From: Nymphaea colorata
Lineage: Eukaryota; Streptophyta; Magnoliopsida; Nymphaeales; Nymphaeaceae
Assembly: GCF_008831285.2 (NCBI RefSeq)
Contig: NC_045138.2
Span: 16,649,934 to 16,713,933 of the forward strand
Reading direction: 5' to 3'
DNA length: 64,000 nt
Below, piece after piece: positions 59,301 to 64,000 of the stretch (the stretch's first letter is position 1; every line of letters starts with the position of its first letter). The notes beneath the pieces are model-generated. The model saw only the letters and a program-made list of their open reading frames with translations, was not told the origin of the DNA and ran no database searches. A program made the position numbers and the translations under genes.

Positions 59301-61775
59301 TTTGTAACTATGTTTAGAAGAAGCTCCGGCGAACATTTATATTAAGGTTACAGTCCATTTTCTTTGTGGAAATATAATGGATCCTGACATGTTACTGAAT
59401 TATTTAATAGACGTTTGTAAGAAAACCTTGTGACAATCTTGTCCCACCATTTTTGGTGGTTCTGCTGATCATTCCAAACCGTCCCACCAAACTCACATTA
59501 AATATCCCAGCGTGCATGACTGAACTGCTTATGTCTTGACTCTTGCTTGTGACACATTATCATCGATATCGTACACTATTGATCTTTTGTAGATTGTTTA
59601 CGTGTAGGATTGACTTTTCTCAGTGACTCTGTATTGCCGAGTATTTTGGTGGACGTCTCTAAGACTGCTTATTTTTATTTGCCATTAAATCTTATTAGCT
59701 GTTAAGACAACTTTTAAACTTTTACCGCTCCTGATCTGCTCCCGCAATATGTGCAGAATGACTTATTGCTTGGAACATCCATCAAGGAAGATGCTTCTAA
59801 TGCCAGTTGAGCCATTTGAGCCTAACAAATCTTGCTATGTGTGTTCTGAGGTGACCTCTTAACTAGTTTCTGATCCTTTTATGTTGTGCCTTAGTGAATA
59901 TGCTAAATGGGCAAACATCTGATACTTGTTTGAAACTAGAATCCTTTGTCGCTCGAGGTCAATACTTTAACTACAAAGCTTAAGGATGTCGTAGAGAAAA
60001 TTGTGAGAAGCAAACTTGGAATGAATTCACCAATGATAATGCTTGGTGCATCCCTTATTTTTGAAGTTGGTGATGATCTTGATGAAGATGAGGCTGCTAA
60101 TTATGCTTCAAACCTTGAAAAGGTGAATAATTGGTGTCTTCGTTGCTTAGTTTCCAGTTTTTTAAATTTTCATCTCCGCGAACTTCATAGAGGTTGGTTT
60201 CCTTCAGGTCTTGGCTAAACTTCCAACTCCAGTAACTAGTGGCACAATGCTCAAAGTTGAGGATCTTCAACAAGAATTGTCATGCAACATCAATATCAAG
60301 CACAGGTTTCTTTTCATTTGCTTCTTTTGGGATGATATTAACTTATCTCTGTCAGGTTGACCTTGTTGTTGGGACTTGTTTCATATAGAGATTTTCACTT
60401 TTGTTTCATCTATAATTTTTATTATGAAGTATTTTCATTACCCTCTTTGCATTGCCATTTCGAGTGGCAATTGTGTTCACAGTACTTGCTGCTTTTATGT
60501 GTAACATTAGAATGTGCAAATGTGAAATTTGGGAAAAATAAGGTGTTAGATAGTGTATAGCAGTGTCACAAATATCACCGTTTTTTCTCCAAAAAAGTGA
60601 AAAAATGGGAACATAGATAAAAACAAGTACGTTAAAAAATATTATGATATTGTGAAGAAAACATCAACATTAAGATGCTGTCTTTTCCATTTTTTTTTTC
60701 AGAAAGATGTTTTGTAATGTACTTTGAATTTATTGAGGTTTATTTAACATTTTAAAATATAAAATAAATATTATGGTTTTTTGTCGATGCTTTTGAAAGA
60801 GCTTTTGTAGAAAAACTTCAATCTCAACAGAGTTTCTATTGATATTTTTAATTTTTTAGTTCTTGAGATTTCTCTGTGAAAAGCACGTTTCCTGATTTAT
60901 ACCTTACGAAAACCTCACTAGCAAAAACCTGAGGTCAATTTTTATGACAGTGATATATGTCGGAAATTTTTGATGTACTGGTTATATCATTTCAAGGAGG
61001 GGGCGACAACTTGCATCTGAGGTGCTTTTAGTATGGCTCTACGTTCAATTATTCACAATGTTGCTCGCGTAGTTTACAGTTTACACATTTTACCCCTTAC
61101 ATTCGTTCAAATTGCAATTTCATAAATCATTATTATTTGCACAGGCATCATACACATGCTTTTTCTGTTTTGCCTGATGTTTCTGATGAAATATTCCGGT
61201 GCATCTCTCTTAATTATTGAACATATATCAATTAGTGGGATCTCGTGCCTTTTTGGAGGTTTTGATTTCTGCTTTAAACCAGTTTTGCTGTTTATTACAT
61301 GGGGAAAATTTCCTTCAATTTTAAAGGAAATTAGGTTGTGATATTGCAAATTGTGATTTGCCTTCATGTTCTTTGTGCAATTAACTATGTTAGGGATGAA
61401 TTTGATGAGGAGAAGGAACCTGACGGGATGGTTCTCTCCGGATGGATACAACCAAGCGAGCGGCAAACCCAGACCACCAACAATGGAGAAGCGACATCAA
61501 ATGCTCCAGCAAGCACATCATCTCCTGATGATTCTGATGACCTTGAAATACTCGATACTGAGCCAATTACACTCAGCGGTAATAAGAGAAAGGTGGCTGA
61601 AATATCAATGACAGGAGACTCTGGTCCTTTCAAGAAGTCGTCTGCTACAACTAACTCAATTGTTGTTGATATCGAAAATGAGAATGGGCAGCCTGCTTTA
61701 GATGCTGCCGATGATGATGTAGTCGTTATGGTTCATGACGAGTCTGTCCATAGAAAGAAGGCAAGGTCACAATAG
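53363..61775 (+). CDS. SAE2: SUMO-activating enzyme catalytic subunit SAE2 (UBA2)
   Basis: Large subunit of the nuclear SUMO E1. With SAE1 it adenylates SUMO, takes it as a thioester and passes it to the E2 SCE1. Eleven exons fit: 53363-53395, 53515-53604, 53950-54033, 54137-54355, 55652-55753, 57655-58110, 58224-58453, 59757-59850, 59940-60122, 60208-60305 and 61394-61775. They give 656 aa (Arabidopsis about 625). Seen in order: the nucleotide-binding GAGGIG at 19-24, [18 protein letters not shown], zinc Cys pairs at 153/156 and 431/434, the catalytic Cys168 in [11 protein letters not shown], the conserved [20 protein letters not shown], the ubiquitin-fold region, and an acidic C-terminal tail with hydrophobic-acidic stretches and a final basic RKKARSQ that could be a nuclear signal. 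Exon phases all agree. Exon 2 has a second in-frame acceptor 18 nt upstream. The gene is complete. Confidence 0.97.
56380..56790. repeat. AT-rich interspersed repeat in SAE2 intron 5
   Basis: The segment includes 'atatcacaataatt' and ends near 'gaaaatctgagaaaaacc tggccattaaaa'. Its right part resembles 58940-59310 and more distantly 60550-60950, both also in SAE2 introns. It is noncoding and its edges are approximate. Confidence 0.5.
58940..59310. repeat. AT-rich interspersed repeat in SAE2 intron 7
   Basis: It carries 'cctgagaaaaaccttgccat' near the right end, matching the same place in the repeat at 56380-56790, and long A and T runs inside. It is probably a decayed nonautonomous element of the same family. 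Confidence 0.5.
60550..60950. repeat. AT-rich interspersed repeat in SAE2 intron 10
   Basis: It starts near 'agcagtgtcacaaatatcac' and ends near 'agcaaaaacctgagg'. It shares layout and some words with the two repeats in introns 5 and 7, but is the most diverged. Confidence 0.4.
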
Positions 61776-61852
61776 TTTCTTACTACATTCCTGGTTGTGG
61801 GCGCTGCCCACTATTTTTTGTAATATGCCTGTAAAATCTAGTTCTTATTCAC

Positions 61853-61889
<37 letters not shown>

Positions 61890-63060
61890 TTCCGTTAAAC
61901 CTGTACCATAGTTGACAAGATGCTGATTTTGTTGTCAATTTATTTTCTTGGAATGGCGGATGCCATAGTAACTTAATTCTCATTGTATCTGTTAGCGCCA
62001 CAAATGGCTTTAGTGGGGACTTGTAACCAGGATGGAATGTAATCCCTTATTTTGATCAAATACTTCCTGACGTTATATAGAAATGCCTTAACTTTTCTCT
62101 GTGGCACTTGTTTCTCAGATCTGTTGATATTACTGTGATTTTAGTGAGATGGTCTTTAATTTATTCTGGACAGGCTTCTCTTTTCGTTCTTCACTATATT
62201 TTAACAAGATAGGCAAACTTCTCATTTGTCCTTGATTATATTTGACTTTTCTGATTTGAGATGGAATTACGCTAGAAACTGAACAATTGGCGCTTGGATC
62301 TGTTAGTTCAAAAGCTTGCTTCGTCTTGGTCTGCCGGTCATGTTGAACCTAGTTGACCTTCGTTCCTCTAGGCGTTACGATCCCGAACCCGATATGCCTT
62401 GTGCAAGCTTTTGTTCTATAGATGTAAACAAGCGATTGATTTGTCTTCGTATGGATATGTTTAGTATAATTTATTTTATTTGTATACCAGGTTAATCACT
62501 TCATATGCACTGTTTGATTCACATTTTAATTCATTGAAAAAATTAATAGGAAACAAATTCATAGTTGTGGGGTATTTCTACATGGTGCAGAAAAACATTA
62601 AGATTAAGCCTTCTTAGTGCATGAAAACAGCAAATGGATCACATTAGGGTTGCGGATTTCTTTCAAGTTTCGGTGCTACCATATCATAATGTTAGCCTCT
62701 CTCGCTCTACGTATACCTGTTCTGCGGGCTAGAGCTGAACTTGTGTTTTATGATTCATTCTGATATCAATGTCCGTGTTCTTAATAATGTTGTTAGCTCT
62801 CTCATGTATTGAGTTGGGATGGCCATTTGTCTTTCTCTCTCGTTGTAGATATAATATAGCATGGTTGCGTTATTTTGAACAACAAAAAGTGCTTGCTTTC
62901 GGAAGCGGATTCTTTAGCTATTCTCCATCTCAACTGAGAAACAATCAGAGTCAGCAAGAAATAAAGTTGCAGAAGTAGATCTTCGATGTAACCTTTCTGG
63001 GGAATAGGTCCCCTTCTGTAGAGGCAAATCTGTACAAGAAAATTTTAACCAAATTACTTC
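61776..63060. other. SAE2 3' UTR and downstream DNA
   Basis: The first few hundred bases are probably 3' UTR and include the GA repeat at 61853-61889. The rest shows no supportable exon; the open frame near 62769-62978 has no recognisable family. Confidence 0.5.
61853..61889. repeat. (GA)n microsatellite in the likely SAE2 3' UTR
   Basis: About 37 bp of nearly perfect GA repeat lies 78 bp after the SAE2 stop codon, so it is probably transcribed. Confidence 0.95.
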
Positions 63061-63381
63061 TTGTATGCAGAATCAAAATCTGTGATCAAATTCCTCGCCT
63101 CCTGTAGTGTGTGCATCTCCGCAGCTTCCAGATTGAGATACGAACAATTGTTAATAATCACATTACTCCGTGACCAGCGCTTGAAAATTCCGCTGGTGCA
63201 CAAAATAATCAGGTTTCTTCAATCAATCTACACGCCGACGCAAGGCCTGCAAGGGGTGCTCAACACCAGCCTGCAAGCAGGAGGAGGCAGGAAGAGGCTC
63301 TCATTGCTGCTGTATTTCTTCCTCCTCTTTGCACAACGATACTCAGGCTTCTCAAGGTCCTCAACACAATTAACGTCAGAA

Positions 63382-63819
63382 ATGCACGAAAAGGACTGCG
63401 ATCTACCCGAAAAATACTTGGAAAGCCCTCTTCTGCACAAAATCAAGGATGCCCATAATCAGAATCACAATCATGATCATAAAAAAAAATCACCCACCGA
63501 CACAACTCACGTCCAAACCAAGACCACCAAGAAACAGAAAAAGAAGAAAAGTATCGGCGCCATCAATTCTTACTTGCGGGGAAGGAAGGTCCTGAGTGAG
63601 CTCATGTCGAGGGCATCGGACTCCCCCCATGATCATCTTCATGATCAATCTGCAGGTGGTCTGCATGCGTCTCAGCGGCCATGGAGGTGGGAAAGGAATC
63701 GTATCTGTCCGTCCTGCTCTGAATGTTGGAAACTAGGAATACGGAAGCAGAGGTTGAGGAGAGAGTTCTTAAAGCTTGGGGATCAACCCGACGGTCGAGA
63801 ATCGAGGAGCTTTGGATAG
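63382..63819 (+). CDS. Unrecognised Lys/His-rich ORF, possibly part of a longer or broken gene
   Basis: I do not recognise this protein. The frame is open from at least 63061. I take the ATG of MHEKDCDLPEKYLES as a likely start, giving 145 aa; an upstream in-frame ATG at 63061 would give 252 aa. It has a His/Asn-rich patch (NQNHNHDHKKK), a Lys-rich patch (KKQKKKK), then IGAINSYLRGRKVLSELMSR, which looks helical and protein-like, and a segment with two Cys (CPSCSECW). A second frame, 63723-63965, overlaps its end and also reads like protein (TEAEVEERVLKAWG, then DLWVELFSSLKIIEKDMPWL). GC content here is higher than in the flanks. A frameshift, an unseen intron or two chance frames could all explain this. 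Function unknown. Confidence 0.35.
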   Translation: MHEKDCDLPEKYLESPLLHKIKDAHNQNHNHDHKKKSPTDTTHVQTKTTKKQKKKKSIGAINSYLRGRKVLSELMSRASDSPHDHLHDQSAGGLHASQRPWRWERNRICPSCSECWKLGIRKQRLRREFLKLGDQPDGRESRSFG

Positions 63820-64000
63820 GAACACACACGTCACAGGGATGTAGGCGAGCCGTGTTGGGGGATCAAGATTTGTGGGTGGAGTTGTTTTCCAGCCTCAAGA
63901 TTATCGAAAAGGACATGCCGTGGCTTCCATCCACATCCTCACCTAAACCTGCTCCGGCTCACTAGGTCAGCCTCTTCCAGATAGTCTCGGTTTTCGTATT

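Overview
This is a window of plant nuclear DNA from a flowering plant. The evidence is intron-rich genes with GT/AG introns, AT-rich intergenic DNA, class 2 phytoglobins, BELL-type TALE homeobox genes, the plant-specific RdDM remodeller DRD1, a telo-box in front of a ribosomal protein gene, and abundant TA, CT/GA and GT microsatellites. The species cannot be fixed from the sequence. Eight genes can be supported, seven of them well. Gene models below were built by joining exons at splice sites that keep the reading frame and match remembered family sequences; no database was searched.

Layout. 1-12.5 kb: three tandem class 2 phytoglobin genes (+ strand) with the same four-exon plan. The second and third are close duplicates that share about 80 bp of promoter, and the DNA between the genes is built from duplicated repeat blocks. 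12.5-19.6 kb: gene-poor, with a clean hAT-type MITE, two SINE candidates and short tandem duplications. 19.6-32.7 kb: two adjacent BEL1-like homeobox genes (+ strand) with identical exon 2 and exon 3 lengths; the second is much shorter and ends soon after the homeodomain. 36.3-45.4 kb (- strand): a DRD1-type SNF2 gene, reconstructed as five coding exons (890 aa), with a spliced 5' leader that carries a small upstream ORF and introns loaded with repeats. 47.9-48.8 kb: an intronless, probably mitochondrial, ribosomal protein bL12 gene. 53.4-61.8 kb: the SUMO-activating enzyme large subunit SAE2/UBA2 in 11 exons (656 aa), with three related repeats in its introns. 63.1-64.0 kb: an unrecognised basic, His-rich ORF that may be incomplete or broken.

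The genes do not form an operon-like unit. They are ordinary plant loci: oxygen/NO handling (phytoglobins), developmental transcription (BELL proteins, which normally pair with KNOX proteins), RNA-directed DNA methylation (DRD1), organelle translation (bL12) and SUMO conjugation (SAE2). A SUMO-interaction-like motif in DRD1 is a speculative link to the nearby SAE2. I saw no convincing new biological system. The most useful observations are the phytoglobin and BELL tandem duplications, the uORF split by an intron in the DRD1 leader, the tandem splice acceptors in SAE2, and a foreign segment inside an intron of the third phytoglobin. No intact LTR-type or other virus-like element was recognised.
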